Counted from the first letter of the stretch, positions 1-15,200 are shown. The stretch is 64,000 nt of DNA from Pampus argenteus (GCA_036937835.1 CM072877.1:15058001-15122000); one strand, 5' to 3'. Notes: generated from the letters alone by a model not told the origin. A program made the numbers and translations.

Positions 1-460
1 TATTAAGAAGTTAGTCGGTCAACAGAAAATGAACCAGCCAATACTTTGATAAACAAAAAAAAAAAAAAAAGCAACTCAAGGTTTCAGCATGTTAAATGTG
101 AAAATGTGACAGTTCTGTATGGCTTTTATGATATTAAATTAAATATATTAATGCTGCTTTTATCACCATGTCTTTTTAACATCTGGCTAAAATCATATGA
201 ATAAAACAAACAAAACAAAAGAGGGATTAAAAACAAATAAATAAATAAAGATCAAAAATAAAATGCAATCCAAGCACCACATTCGGGCCAACTTAACATT
301 TTTGAAAACACAAGACCAGAATCCATCATTTGGTTCAATAAATGTCTTGAATGCAAGCGCTCTCTGCCTTTCTTTTTATTTTTTATTTTTTGATATTGAA
401 CTCCTCTCTGACGCGATATAAATGTCTAGCAGTCAAACGAGAAGCAAACACAAGCACGTG

Positions 461-484
461 ACCAGACCAGACCAGACCAGACCA
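461..484. repeat. (ACCAG)n microsatellite
   Basis: Nearly five perfect pentanucleotide units in the last visible DYM intron. Confidence 0.9.
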
Positions 485-2299
485 AATTAACAGCAGGTAG
501 GTAGAAGAAGAAGGAGAAGCATCAATAATACAACCTCATTATATTCTCCTGTCTACACATGCATGTATATATATGCACACACAGCCAGTAATCAGTCTGC
601 AGTGAAAGACAGAAGCTGAGGGCCTTTATGTGGCGGTCGCAGTCTGCTCTATTGACTCCTGGCTGGCTCTATTCACAGCCACACTATCGGTATCATAATG
701 ACACAGACAACAGGGGGGCTATGGGGTCACAGGCCATATGCCAGGCTACTGAGGCTAGACCACACACACCACTGCCATTGTGATGGCTAGACACAATGCA
801 GGAGCTGTATTATCTGGCTGGTATTTGTGTGTAGGTGACTGTCTCGTAGACAAGCTTACCAAACTCATCAAATGATGAGTGACGGTTATTCAAAGCCAGG
901 CTCACATTCGGTTTCAGTATAATATAGTTTTTAATTTTTAATTTTAACAATGGAAATAATTTTTGTTTTTATTTAGCCGCTTTGCTGATTACAGAGCAGA
1001 AACATAATAAAACAAAAGAGAAGGTAGTTTAGTTGATGAATAACTCGCAATAATCATCGTGATATATGAAACATTGCCACTTATGGTAATGAGGTCATTG
1101 AGATAATTAAAGCATTAATCAACAAACATTGCTATGTCAACATACTTTCAAGCAACATGTGTGGTATTAATATCATTGAAGCCTTTAGGTAATCAAATGT
1201 TTCTCCTCATATAATGTGCAAATGTATGTAAACATGCTCCAAAAGATAATCATGGAGAAAGCAGTATTGTCGTGTAAGTTATTGTTTTTATAAGAACATA
1301 TCTGTAGACATTATACACCACAGGTTTCATTTCATTTTCAGTTTATTGTGCCTGACCATAAGGAGCATTTTATAACGTCGCCTGAACGCTGCGTTCACAG
1401 TCTGTGTGCTGGTAATATCAGTAAAAGCCAGCAGTACATAATCGGACAAGCTGTGGAGAGACTGAGAAGTCAGTAAACACGATGCTACTAAAACAAATCT
1501 TTTATCTCAATAAATGATTCTCGACACAAATGCCCACTGGAGGAGAAAATTATTAACCTAAACGGCGGGAATGTACAGTCCCTCTGTGCACATTCAGATA
1601 TGTTCACTAGAACACAAAATGAGGAGGAAAAAAAAGAAAAATTATCCTTTTATCACAGTGGCCAACATTTTTCCTCCCACATCCATATTAGACAGAGCAC
1701 CGAGGGATTTGGTGCTTCGGGAAGTCTTGGATATCGCAACATGCTTCACAGAAAGAACGTCCCTTCCAGGCTCCAGTGTTTTCTTGGAAATATCAGTCAG
1801 GACTGCCACATCCTGTCCACAATATTATCTTGGTCCTTTTTTTTTTTTGTCTATACTGTGGCTTCCTCTCTGTACATATCTCCTCTGGCACTCTGTTGCC
1901 TTCTCTCTTCCTCCCACCCTCCTCTGTTCTGCTCTCAGTCTGGCAGCTGTCTAGGCCCACTTGGCCTGGGCTCATATCAGTTAGTTATGGGTCCTGGCGG
2001 GTCAGGCCCTCGCCCCTGAACACAGACTGACTGGCTGGCCTCATATCTTCACTCAGGACTCAGTGTTCCTTTCCCTCCTCTGCACGCTGCTATGCTGTCA
2101 GATCTTGGCCAGACAGAGAAGAATGCAGCTTGGGAGCAAATATGAACTGAACACACACACACACAAAAGCACACTTACATGCAGGTATACACACAAACAT
2201 TGAAAGGTCAAAAAAAAAAAAAAAAAGCTACTGTATTCTTTGATATAAGTTCATGGTCATAAGTCGACTGTCACGGTCGACTGCTTTGTTCCAGACTGT

Positions 2300-2785
2300 A
2301 ATATCTCTTTTGTAAAGACTCCCATGGTCCACAGAGGATGAACCCAAACGACTTTATAATGCAGTGACTTGTCTTCTAATGCCACCAGCAGGTCAAAGTT
2401 TTCACTTACCCTGTGAAATATCTCGACATCTACTTGATGGACTAGCACAAACGTTTGCACATTCATGATGCCTAGTGGAGGAGTCCTAATGACTTTGCTG
2501 ATCCTCCTCTATTATGATATTTCCTCTACCATCTCCATGAGGTTCACATTTGTGTATTAAGCTTAAATTAAGAGATGACTTAGCAACTATTCAATGGATT
2601 GCCATGAGAGGCATTCATGTCCCCCTCAGGATGAATTGTAACTTCGGGCATCCTCTGACTAATGCTGTACTTTGTGTTTGGTGCTAATTATCAAATGTTA
2701 AACAAACATTAGCATGTTAGCAATGTTGCTATGAGCGTGTTACTATCCTGCGGTTAGCATTTAGTTCAAAGCACTGCTGTATTAT
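2300..2785. repeat. Degenerate percomorph dispersed repeat, copy A
   Basis: Contains the landmarks AGAGGATGAACCC, CACCAGCAGGTCAAAG, GGATTGCCATGA, CCCCCTCAGGATGAATTG and GTTAGCATGTTAGCAATG. I recognise this arrangement as a very common teleost intronic repeat. A second, more decayed copy is at 14280-14640. I do not assign a superfamily. Confidence 0.7.
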
Positions 2786-3029
2786 GTATATGTATTATTG
2801 AACTGACTGCTTTAACATATTATATCATTGTAAATAAAGCCTTGTGGTAGTCATTCAATTTATATTGACCTGTAGTAAGCTTCAGGTCGTGTTGGAATAC
2901 ATTTTTACTTTGAGTTAAATCTCACTATCTTTATTTCATGTCCATCCTTCCAGATGATTTGAAGTAGTCACTAATATTTACACTGTCAATTCAACGATGA
3001 TGGTGTGGATGATTTATTTTATTAGTGCT

Positions 3030-3250
3030 TGAGCAATTAGTCAATTAATTGATTAGTTGAACACTACATTAACCAACAATTTCAGTGATTGATTAACCAT
3101 TTTAGTCATTAATCAAGCCGAAGTGACATTTCGTGTTTCAAGCTTATCAAATGTGATGTGCTGCTTATTCTCTGTTTTTTTTAATTAATTTATACTGAAC
3201 ATATTTGGGTTTTGTAACTATTAAACAAAAAGATATCTTTCTTTACTTGG
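3030..3250. repeat. AT-rich dispersed repeat (TTAATTGATTAG family)
   Basis: Starts with a near-palindromic CAATTAGTCAATTAATTG core, followed by the family's landmark words (TTTCAAGCTTATCAAATGTGA, then CATATTTGGGTTTTG). Other copies of the same family lie at 10440-10615, 29581-29755, 32558-32665 and 35971-36115. Confidence 0.6.
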
Positions 3251-6200
3251 TCATTATATAAAATGTTAATTCTACTTATATATATATTTCTGTATTATAG
3301 TAACCCTAACATAATTATTTGACTATAATGTAAATAACTTTCACTTTAACCGTAAAATCTGCCAAGTTAGATCTGTCTTGTCTCTGAAACTCTTGTCTAG
3401 ACGTTGGTTGTAATGTTGAACAATTCAAAGCATTATTTATTAATTTGTTGACCTTTTTCATTGAATTGACTGATAATACAACATATAAAACAGTGAAAAT
3501 GTCCTTGTTTTCTTAAAGTATGGAAGCTGCAACCAGAGACTTTCTTCCTGGTAAATTATTAGAAGATTCATTTTCTGTCGATCAACTAATTAATTGACTT
3601 ATTAACTGCTTCACAACTAAACCATAAAATTACTGCATTGATCTAAAGGACATTTTGAGAGTGAATAAACCCCTAAAGCCTGTGTTGTCAGTGTGTGGGA
3701 AGGTAGTCCTGAACCAGCCATCAGACCTACAAAGGCCCAGGTACTGAGTAACAGCTGGCACACTCCCCCACCCCCTCTGTCCCGTCCCGAGGAGCCACAG
3801 AGTCTGTGGGCTATCGCTGCTCAATAAGGCAGATTTCAGATGGTCAGGCTAAACAACACATTCCTCAGGCACTGCCCATAGGAGCCACTCAGCCCCACAC
3901 ACCCTGAAACAACACACACATACACAAAGAATGAGAGAGAGAGAGAGGTGGTTGAGTAACGAGGCGCTGAGTCTCGTCCCGGGGGTATTTATCACCTTCT
4001 TTTAACCCTTTCTTTCAGTTGGGTGCTCATTTGCAAGTCTACGTCTTTGTGTAAATGCTTTTAAGTTCTTTAAGTAAACAGGCTTTTTTTGTAGTTTTGT
4101 GTCTACAATGTTCCCCACACCTAAAACAACATGGTTCTGTTAGGTTAGTAAAATATAAGCATTATTTACGTTACAACTGTCAGCTCTGCCTTAAAAAAAA
4201 TAAAAAATAAAAGATTTCAAGGCAGCAAATTTAAGCAGTGTCTATGCTAAGGAGGGAAAACATGGAAGTTCAGCTGGTGAGCGTGTGAAAATGATAATAT
4301 GTTTAAAACTGCGTTGTCCACACAATGACATGCAAAACCAATAAGAAAACAGTTTAATGTCTTCTTCCTCATCTTTCAGTTGGCAAACAATAAACCGGTC
4401 CATTAGAGCCATAATAGACCAAATCCAGTAACTCTCAAGGACTTACAAGGTACTTAATCCTCCATTTACAAACTCTTGAAGCCTTTTTCATCTCCTTTAA
4501 ACTTCATCTCCACTATAAAAGCAATTATGAAGAATAAAGTTTACAGAATTCCTTTATACCCACAGTAGTATTTTTATTTTTTACCTATTTTGTTGATACT
4601 AATTTGAAGTTTTTGATCATGGTATTTAATGCTTGCTAATTTCCACATGTACAATATTTTGAAGGAATATATATGAATTTCGAAGCAATTTCCAAACTTT
4701 CAAGACTTTGTACAAAACCCTGTTATATTGTGTTTCAGTATATGCGAACACACAAGTATATATTTTTTTTACATATTTAAGTTTAATTTCCAAAAACCAC
4801 CAACACACTTGTTAGAAGGCTTGAATTTAATGATTGAAACCATAATGACTCATAATAGGTCGAAATATTAACTGTCAATAAATTTCTGTTTTGGAGATTA
4901 ACAAACATAACTGGTTTATTTGTCACATATATGATGTCATTTATTTATTAATTATCTATTTTTCCTTCCCTTATCTATTTCTTGTCAGCCTTCCCTGTGC
5001 ACATACAACTCATTGAGACACCAATACTCCCTCGAAGAGCTTTTACTGAGCAATTACCAACTTTATCGATGATTCCACACAACATTAATCCAAGCTATGG
5101 ATTTTTGCGTTGGGGTCTGAATAGTAGAATGAGCTCATAAGATGAAGAGATGCGAGAGGTAGAGAGACAGCTGTTTGTTTGACCGATGGTACCATCAAAT
5201 GGCTAAGACTTCTCCCCGAGGAGACATCGCCCAGATATTCTCTTCACTTCACCCTGTGGAGCTGGAAAGCACTCAGATGGTGGAGAGTCAAATGTGAGAC
5301 TGAAAAAACACTTTTTGCACAGCAACAAAGTCTGGCAGACATGGTTGCACACGCCCATCCACACACAAAAACCACACACGCAGCTACGTGTCTAAAACAC
5401 ACAAACACACACAGCTGGAGAGGAATACCACATACACCACTGCTGGCTGTGTGCTACAGGTACAGCGCCGTCGATGAAGGACGTGGCAGGGTTATCCTCA
5501 TGGCTCCATGTGTAATTCTACGGTTCTATGGTCGATTGCTACATTAACGCTCCAAGGCGCTGACTGGGAGAGAGAGAGACACAGAAAGAGCACATGGACT
5601 CGTGGCTACGCACCATCCCTCTTCCACATTGGCTAGTGAGACAAATGCCTTGCAGCCATGCGCCAAGTATAGAACATGAAACACATGATGAAACGTGCAA
5701 TTAAGAGCATCGGTGCTGGTGAGAAGCAGAGTGGGGAGACCGCTGGTTACATATTTCCTCACTGATTAATGGAGGAGCATTGGGAGGGGCGGGGGTTAGC
5801 GATCCCGCCAGAAGTGTTGGGAGTGTTGGGTAACGAGGCGCGGTGGCAGATTTATGTCCCCCCACCCTTTCCCCCGATAGTATGTGCGCATGACAAAGTG
5901 CCCCTTAGCCCCCCATCCCATCTCCTTGAAATGTCATTACATGTTCACATGTAGCAGGCCAGCAGAGATGGAATGGAGACGGGCATTAATGCTAATGAGA
6001 ATTGGGCTTTGGCCTTTTGTCTCATGTCCCAATGGCTCTTTCCATCTTTCCTTGCCTCAGTCCATATCCTTATCCCATACCTCTCCCTCTCTCACCTTTC
6101 TGGACAAACTCATTTTCTTTTCCTCACTTCCCAGCACCAATCAGCCATACTTCACAGCCATTGACAACACATTGTACCATCTACACATGCGTCTTGACAT

Positions 6201-6294
6201 CCAATATGTACCTCTTCTCTTTTCTTCAGCCAGTCCCATGTTTCATTATTCCTCGTCTCCGTGCTGTGTGTCTGTGTCTGTGTGTGTGATTTAC

Positions 6295-9200
6295 CTTCAG
6301 CCTATCTGTGGGCAGGGCCTGGGCTCCTTTCATGATGACCTCCTGAACCCTCTCAACTGACAGGTCACTTCCAGCTTGCTCCAGACGCTGACTAAAGAAG
6401 CCAATCACCTAAAGGTCACACAAGAGGAAACAGCCAATCACAATGAAGAACTTTCATTTGCTAAACTATACATTTAGTCTGATAGACATCATCTGTATTA
6501 AATACTGCGTTTGTATCAGTTAAAAAATAAGAAATGATTATAAATTTAGTTGGTGTTTAGAATTGCATTTTTTTATTTTTTGTAGCTGAAGTGGACATGG
6601 ATGGGCCAGAATAATAGGACAATACTGGATTATCATAGATATACTGATGAGTCTTGAATTTACTGCTTAAGTAAACAATTATATTTTCTTTTTATTGGCA
6701 CGACTCAAACATTACCTTTATCACAAAATGTCTGCCTAAATAAAAAAAAAATTAAATAAAATAAAAAAAAAAAAACAAAAAACAAAAACTGCCAAAATAT
6801 TTAGATGCTGGTCTCACTCAAAAATCCAGTATCCACCTGGGCTCTAGTCTAAATCTTTCACCATTGAATTCTGCTCCGTTCCTAAAGACACCGGATCTCA
6901 TGCCATCTTGATCTCATTGAAGCTTAATATCAATTCCCAGTTCCGTCATGGAGCTCTTTGACTCATCTAATCCAAGTGTTTGGAGCTGTCACATTGAGAT
7001 TGCAGCAGCCACACCCTATATGATGACACTAGGAGCAATATGGAGATCTAAAGTTGGAACAAAATGGCATCATACCACATATAGAGGGCTTTATTCTGTA
7101 AACAATAACACTGGTGAATGGTCCAATCTGTGTTAGAGAAATTGCTGTTTTCTATGTAGCTAGCATGTTTTGATCTGTTTAATTTGACATTTTGCTACTG
7201 GCGTCAACAGCCAACAACACATATTTGTGGGTTATTATGTTTCCTAGCAACAGCATAGTTGCTACGAAAATGTGTCTATATTATGCAGTGGTACATATAG
7301 AATCATTAATATGTCAAAGCCAGGCCTAACGAGACTGAATGACGATCTTTACAAAAAGTTGAGGCAATGGCCATAAAACTGCACGAAATTTGCTTTTAGA
7401 GTAGAAACATCCTGCACAAATTCAAAATGCTACGAACACTGGCTTGAATAATATGCCTGTAGGCTACAGTAAATGCATACATGAAGTATTTCAGATTACA
7501 AACTCACCATACGGTTTGAACATGTTTCATCCCACTTAAAATAAGCACTTCACTGGAGCTCAAATTATCTGATGCCTGCTGGGTTTAAGCCCCAAACAAG
7601 AGATCAAGCAAAGTGTATTTTGCGTTTCCACTGCTGTGCTAGGTTCCTCCCTGGAGAAATGTTTGATATTTGATAATTAAAAAACTCTATATTAATGATT
7701 CTTTTTAATGCTGTTTTTTTTGTCAAACCAACAGTGAAAAATGCATCTACAGGCAATGTTTTCTCTGCTCACGCTCTGTGGCTGATTTAGAGAATGAGAA
7801 TGAGCAGTGTGTGTGTTTGTGTGTGTGTGTGTGTACACCTCTATCTAATACTAATCTCTTCATTAACTCTGAGGGCCTCCCATATGGGGTTAATTTAGAG
7901 GAGCAAAAAAGCAGGCCCCTCATCCTGAATCTCATGCTCACACACACACAGATTTGCAAGCACGGGGAAGGCTTCGGAGAATAGCCTTAGGGAGACTGAC
8001 TTAACTGAGGGATTCTAGCGAGCATGCCTTCCCTCATACTTATGGATAACAGCAAAGTTCACGTGGTAACGTATGCAGCAACCCCCATCACTACCATGTA
8101 CACGCACACACCAAAGGGAGATTTGAGTATGCCAGCATCCTTTCCTTCTCTACATGACTAATACAGCTATGAATGACAGTTTTCTCTTGCTGCAACACTC
8201 TCAATGAATATTTGACACAGAGCCCCTCAACACAGAGGGACTGATTAATTTATCAATACTACTTAAGTTTACAGAGCTCAGCATGCTGTACAGTCCAACT
8301 GCACAGTATGTTAACGATGCAGTTCGCCTATGTTCCCGCACTGCCTGGCTTACAGATGGAGAAGACATTCAGGGAAAATCTGTATAATTTTGATCTGTGA
8401 CGTAATCACCACAAATCAGACAACATGAGGTTTTTTTTTAAAAGGCTCCCAGGTCCAAGCTTCTCTTAATTAATTTCAGATGTTTGGGTGACAACCTGTA
8501 AAAAAGTAGACTGACCGTGTCCAGGTTCTGCATGATGTCCTGAAAGGAAGGGTGTGTCCTGAACTGCTCGAAGAGCTCCCTCTTATAGAGCAGCGCATAC
8601 ACCAGGTTGGGGTTGTGGTGTAGAGAGTTGCACAGGCAAGAGTTGATAATTTCCAGCATCATGCGGATCACCTCTTCAATCACATTCAGGTCTTGGGCCT
8701 GGGGGAGAGGGAGGATGTAAAGGTTAATTGGTTTCCCACTACACTGGTTTCACTTATAATGGTGTTTTTAAATGATTTCTTCCTGATTGATCAGTGGGGG
8801 GTGGGAACAGAAAGGTGGAAGAAATGTCAAGAAGAAGAGAGAGAGAAGGAAGGAAGGAAGGAAGAAAGGAGGAATGAACAAGTTGTCAGCCAAGGTGACC
8901 TTGTTTGCCACAGATCAAGTCGTGTCACAGTATGTTTCCTGTGGGCAAAGACAAGTCACAAGGGACAGGTGACAGTATGGGAAGTGAAAGGTGCAGGAAA
9001 GATAGAGGGAAAGACAGGGGAGTTGAACGGTTGGTATGATGTGTTATTTAAACAGTTTTTCACACAAAGTAGGCTTGTTACAGTATAAGGCAGGGACTTT
9101 TCTTTGTGACTGTGCAACCTAAAAGAAAAAAAAAAAGGAAGTTTGATACCACTCTCATGTGTGTACAGTAAATATGAAGTTACCACTAGCAAGTGGTTAG

Positions 9201-12200
9201 CTTAGCACAAAGATTGGAAACAGCTACAAAACAGTCTACTAAATACTGTATATCAGATATATAATATAATTTAGACCCTGTGTAAGTCAGGTTTCAGGTT
9301 GGGGTTTGGTGGGTCCGTGAAGGCGCCCTGTTTTAAGAAGTCTAAACTAATAAGAGCAGTCAGCAGAATACTTACCAGACTGGTAACCAGTTACCAAAAA
9401 TCCAAAGCAATACAATAGCCATTCTTTAAATCTTTCATTTGTGTTGCTACAAAACCATCAGCGTGTACTGCTAGTGGTAGCTCTGAAAATAGTTAACTTA
9501 CAGCCCAAGATTACTAGTTTAAAGAGGTTTGGTAGTTCCAAGAAAATAACTCTTATCATAAATATGGAAATTATCGTGTTCAAAGATCTAATCAGATCAT
9601 CTGTTTTACATGGGAAACCTGCATAATTCTAGTATGCATTGTCCTACAGTTACCGTGTTCACAATAATGTGTCTTACACAGACCGACAGATAGACAGACG
9701 CCACCATGACGAGATAATGTCCCGCATGCCTTCTTCGGTGATGACACAGAAAGAAAACTGTGGAGACACTGTGAAAATGAATAATCTTTAAAGAGATAAA
9801 AACCAGGCGACATGAATTGGAAAATACAGTTCAAGGAACAATGTCTGATTTCCCATGGCGTCACTGTGGGCAGAGCCATTGCAAAATCTATCATGCACTG
9901 ATGGTATTATAGATATGATCACATGATGATGCAGTCGACTGCAAAACCAATCTCAGAATACAGAACGAATAGTGTGATCATGCTTCAGCACAATTAAAAC
10001 AAACAGTGCAAAAAAAAAAAAATGTTTTGGTTTCAGTGCATCTTCTCATTTTATTAACCTAAAAAACAAAAAAATGCCTTTCGGTTTAGTCAATTCTTGG
10101 AAGCCCATTTTCTCCGATGTCTGTGTAATCTATAAATAGTATCTGTGTTGCACAACAGGGTCAAAACATACCGGTCAACATTTAAGAGGCAACTGAGACA
10201 AAAAGATGCAGACTAAAAGAATGTAGGAGTCAAGAACATTCAAAGCTGCTTATCTTAATGCTACTGAAGTGCCAATGAAATAAGTCCAACGGTAGAATGA
10301 CCACCGGTGTAACACACACCTGCCTGACCATTAGACTGCATGAATAAATAAATGTACACAAAAAACATGCTAAACAATGCAAAAGGGATAAAATGTTTTG
10401 GTGTACACTAATACTATAATATTATTTTGATAATAATTTAAGTCAAATTTTAAGTCATTATGTCAAACATTCACTGGTTCCACCCTGTTTTCTTAGTTTT
10501 GTATACTATTTTTGGACTATCGGTCGGGTCAAAACAAGCTGTTTGAACATATCAATTCAATTTTTTTTACTACTTCATGACATTTTATGGATCAAACAAT
10601 TAAGAATTGAATTGAAATATAAATGACAGATCAATCAAGAAAAATATCTTAGTAGACCTAACACACTCTCATTAGAATTAATAAGATCAGGCAAGAAAAG
10701 ACTTGAGCACACAGACTGATTTACAGCCTTGCCTTACAGTGCACTATTGAAAAATAGCTAGCCTGTACTAAAAGTTTAGGCTATATAAAGCTTATATACC
10801 ATCATGCTTAACAGTAAGCATCACCTTAGACATTACTCATCAGCAATGATTACATGTTACCTCATTTTATTTTAAGTGTATTTCTCTGCAATTCCAGTAA
10901 AATACATAAGAATACAAGGTAGGAAGCCAGTTTAAACAAAAGCTTGTTTCCTATAAATATGAGTCATATTTACATTCATCAAATCTGTTTAGCCACATGT
11001 TAGCATGGACAAACAATATGGGCCTTTATGCTCTCCACAGCCAGACTTAACCTTAACGATTCATTTTATGACAAACATCATTGTTCTGATGATGACCTGT
11101 TTTGACCAAGAATTTGTTAATACCAGCTAAGAGCAGATTCAAAACAGCAGCCTGGCGAGACTGCAACAGCAAGCTGATTGGAAACTGAGATTCCACCTCA
11201 AATCTGGGCAAACCATCTGTAACAGAACTGCATGTGGTAGCATTTTATATTCCATCTTCGGTGGCCCGCTTCAGAAACAAGCCCTTATCTTATAAATAAC
11301 TTTTCTTGCTGTGTGGCCTTTTTTTTTTTTGCCATATCCACACATAGGCATACGTATAATGTTGTGGACACACACATTTACCACCTGAAAGTAGGCAATG
11401 ATTGTAAATAACTGTACTGTGTTGTGCGTGGACCATGAATCAGGCTTGCCACGCAGATGCAATAATGCATTGCATTGATTTCCACAGACGGGCGAACGAA
11501 GGTGTGTGGCGGTGTGGAGCTTTAAAACAGGCAGACGTGAAGAGGGAAGTGGAATGCAGGACAGCTGGCTATAATGAGGATTGATTGTGCGTCTGAAAGC
11601 AGAGGTGGTTCTTTGGGTTCGACTCCATTGCCTAGCTAGACCTGCTCTACTCTGTTCTGCTGTGGCAGGCCATAATTAGACAGAAAAGCGGAGACAGATA
11701 TGGGAGACAACTGAGTAGGAGGAAGAGGATGTAGAGGGAAGAAGACAGGAGCAAAAAAAAAAAGAAAGTGTAGAAGAAAAGGGGGGTGAGGCGGGTGGAG
11801 AAAGTGAACACGACGAAGAGGAGACAAAAAGGAAGAGAGGAAGGGAGAGTAGGAGTGAGGGATGCCTACTGTGTTTGTTCTCCAGATCTGCACCCGGCTT
11901 AATGAGATTAGCTTGGCAGGGAAAAAATGCCACACTGGGGAATTCAGGTCACATGAAAATAGGCTAGCTAGACGTCTGCCCTGTGTGTATGTTTGTCAAA
12001 TGGATGAGATTAAGAGGTCCACGGTCTACTTGAAACCCAGACAGGATTTAAATATCTTGGCTCCTCCTCTTCGACTTTGCACTCTATTCTCTTGCACTTG
12101 CCCCCCCCGCAAAAAATGTTTCCTCTAGACACTCAGAAAACACCTGACATGTGTTTGTATGACTGCATGAAACCATTAAGGCCTTTCGTTTATTTCTCCC

Positions 12201-15200
12201 CCTCTTCCCCCTTCTTTCCCTCCTCTCCTCTCTGCCCTGTCTCCCCCAGTCATGTGCTATTTTCCAGCCTTGTGCATTGTCATTTAGTCACAACCACTCA
12301 TGCCACTATGTAATGTCTTCTCTCCACCCCGGAAAACACAGGCCTCAGACATGAGCTATATCATTAGTCTCAATGATCCTGCCCCATTTTACTTGTATCA
12401 CCATTTACCTTACATGAAGGCTGTGGGTATGCGTATACGCCTGTGTGTGAGTGTGTTTGTAAGCTTTTCCATCTGTCTGTTTCTGTTGCCAATTCTTAAA
12501 CATGCTGTGCACAAATGTGTTATGTCTGCAGGTATGTTTGACCTTTGCTATCTGTCTGACAAGTAAAATTATAGAGTTTGCAGATGCAATCTGTGCATAG
12601 GAAGGACAGTGTGTGTGTGTGTGTGTTGTTGTCCTATCATACCCATGCATGTTTTTTATGTAAGTGTTTGTGTGTGTGGACAGGGTGTTTAGAGACACAG
12701 ACATGTAAATCCCTGTAAAGTAGGAGCTGGCATCATTAAACCAATAGCTTAGTGATTCCCTGGCTGGCCCTGCTGCTCACTGCAGGCTGTTGCAGGGCAG
12801 ACAAACCAGACATATTAAGAAAGAGTACTGACAAAGACAAGGGCAATGAGATAAACATAGCAAGATACCCCTAGGGAAAAAAGAAAGAGTCAGAAGCCAC
12901 ACCTAAAATCTGTTTTGCAGTGCCAGAATACAAATCAACAGAAACACTAATAATATTTGCATTTTCATCCCTGATGCCATGTCATCATGTGAAAAAAAAA
13001 GAAAATATTGAGAAGTAGTTTCTTGTGAGAACCAAAGGGGCGGAAACTAAATTAAAAGGAGTGAGGGTTGGAAAAAGAAAGACAGAAGATGGAAAGCATG
13101 AAGAGCAGAATAAAAAACAGACAGATAGGGTCAGACTGGCTGAGCAGCGGCAGTCTGATCTGTCTTTTGGGAGTTTTTTTTTTTTTTTAAATAGGTCATT
13201 GTCTGACCTGCATTATGGTACCACGGCCATGTCATAATCACACCATTTTGTAGAGCATTGTGCCCATGTCAGCTTCTTATTACCCCATAGCGGCGCACAA
13301 GCAAACATCCTTTGTTGCACACACAGAATGAGGAAAAAGACAGCGTTTGCCCCTCAGAATAGCAGCACCATCAACCCTGTCTGTGTCTAGAATCTGTTTT
13401 GATAAGATTGTGCTAGACAAGTGTTACATCACTGCTATGTGGAGGGGAAGTCTATAATATTGGCAGACAGACATCTTCTTATCAGTTTAAATAAGAACAC
13501 TACCTCTCCAAGACATGGCTAGCACTAACAGCAAGGGTCCAGGGGCAAAACAGCAGGGATGTTGGTGATGACGCCAGCAATAATGATAAAAAAAGATGAC
13601 GCCAACGGCCGCAACAGCACTCTGGCAGATAGGTGGGCAGTGCTAATTGATCTGCTGTGAGCAGTGCTCTGTTGTGCTGTGCCAAATCAGGAAAAGACCA
13701 GGGCACAGCGGGGCTGCCCTAATTACCATTTGGAAGCAGACAATCATTAGGACCCCATAGCACATGCTGTCTGCAGGGGTGCCACTCCTACTGCTGGTGA
13801 ATAAATACAGAAAGAGTAGGAGAGCCAGAGGAGAGGAGATGAGAGGCTGACAGATATATAGGGAGACAGGCTAACAAGTAAACTAACAGCTAGGCCCAGC
13901 ACCTTCTTCAAATCGAAGGATGAGAAACTAAAAAAAAAAAAGTAAAGGCGGGGGGTCAGCGAGTAAGTCAGCTCTCTCTGCTCTCAGCAGGGTGCAGTCT
14001 TAATGAATGGAGCACAAGGGTACAGACTAACTGTATGTTGAGACTGAGTGGATGACATAATGAGCCACATAAGAGTGTCAGAATCTAAGAGGCTACTTTT
14101 TTTTGTGAAGCTTGACCTCCTTTTAGATCATTTTATTCAGTGCATCTTTTATGAAGAAACAGAAACAGAAAGGTATATTTGATGGAAGCTTACACAACAG
14201 TAACAAGTATATATATATATATATATAACTATATAATCTGGCAAGCACAATTAGTGTATTTTTTAGTTTCATATTAGCCACGTTATGGCTAGATGGGTAG
14301 CAATGTTAGTCTGTTGGTTGCTCCGGAGTGAAATATCAGGTATTGAATGGATTGCCATGGTATTTTATATATACAGTCATTGTGCTCAGAGGATGAACCC
14401 CACTGACTTTGGAAATCCCCTGACCTCTTCTCTAGTGGACTGATTCCTTGCCATGAAATTTAAAACATTTATTTCCCCCTCAGGAAATATTTTTTTTGGA
14501 ACTGGAATTACAATTTTAATACATTTTGTGTAATCCCTTTAATTTTCATCTGGTGTCATCATCAGGTCAATATGAATGACAAAATGAATGACATTGTGAT
14601 CAACTTCAGCTATGGCAATTCATAAATCCCTAATATATGTTAATAATACTCATGTACTGCTAGACTTTTTTTCACAAGTCAAAATATTACTTTTGGCAAA
14701 CACATTATTTTAAATGGTATTAAATTGTAACAGGCAAAATGTATAAGTGTGCTTTACCTTCCTTATTCTCTGTCTCTCTCCTCCAGGTCATTTCACATGA
14801 AATGACAGGAAGCTCTGTGCGTGCACTGTAATCTCTGATTTCAGGGAGAGGGTTATGATAATGTACATCAGTCTGGCAGGAGGACTGGCTCTACATCAAA
14901 AGACCATAAGAAATGTGACAGGATAATAACATTCACACTACAAGCAATCAATTCCTACTTTCAGGTAAACCATATATGAAAGGAGACATTGATCTCTGTA
15001 CATGATGTTGTCCTGGAGTCTCTATCAGCATCGTGTAATTGGATGAAATATACATGGAGGAACGTCAATGTCTGAGACTGAAACTTGTGTCGAAAATACA
15101 TGAGTTTCCCACTTGTGATGGAGCCAAAAGGGGGCTACACTGAACATAGACATATTTAAGTCGTTTCATATAAAATATGCAGAGGGCAGAAAGATCAGGA

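Larger units (their letters stand above)
1..6294 (-). other. DYM last intron (partial)
   Basis: Minus-strand intron following exon 6295-6408; its 3' end is beyond the window. It holds a pentanucleotide repeat (461-484), a percomorph repeat copy (2300-2785), an AT-rich dispersed repeat (3030-3250) with a possible companion near 3420-3620, and short CA runs. Its first bases are CA-rich (6267-6290). I found no match to the expected terminal dymeclin exon and no other gene. Confidence 0.7.

Noticed and set aside
5884..6360. 158-codon plus-strand open frame
   Set aside because: It runs antisense through a genuine DYM exon (6295-6408) and is composed of low-complexity Ser/His/Leu. No family resemblance.
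8693..9088. 131-codon plus-strand open frame
   Set aside because: It overlaps a DYM acceptor and a purine-rich simple repeat, and matches no known protein.
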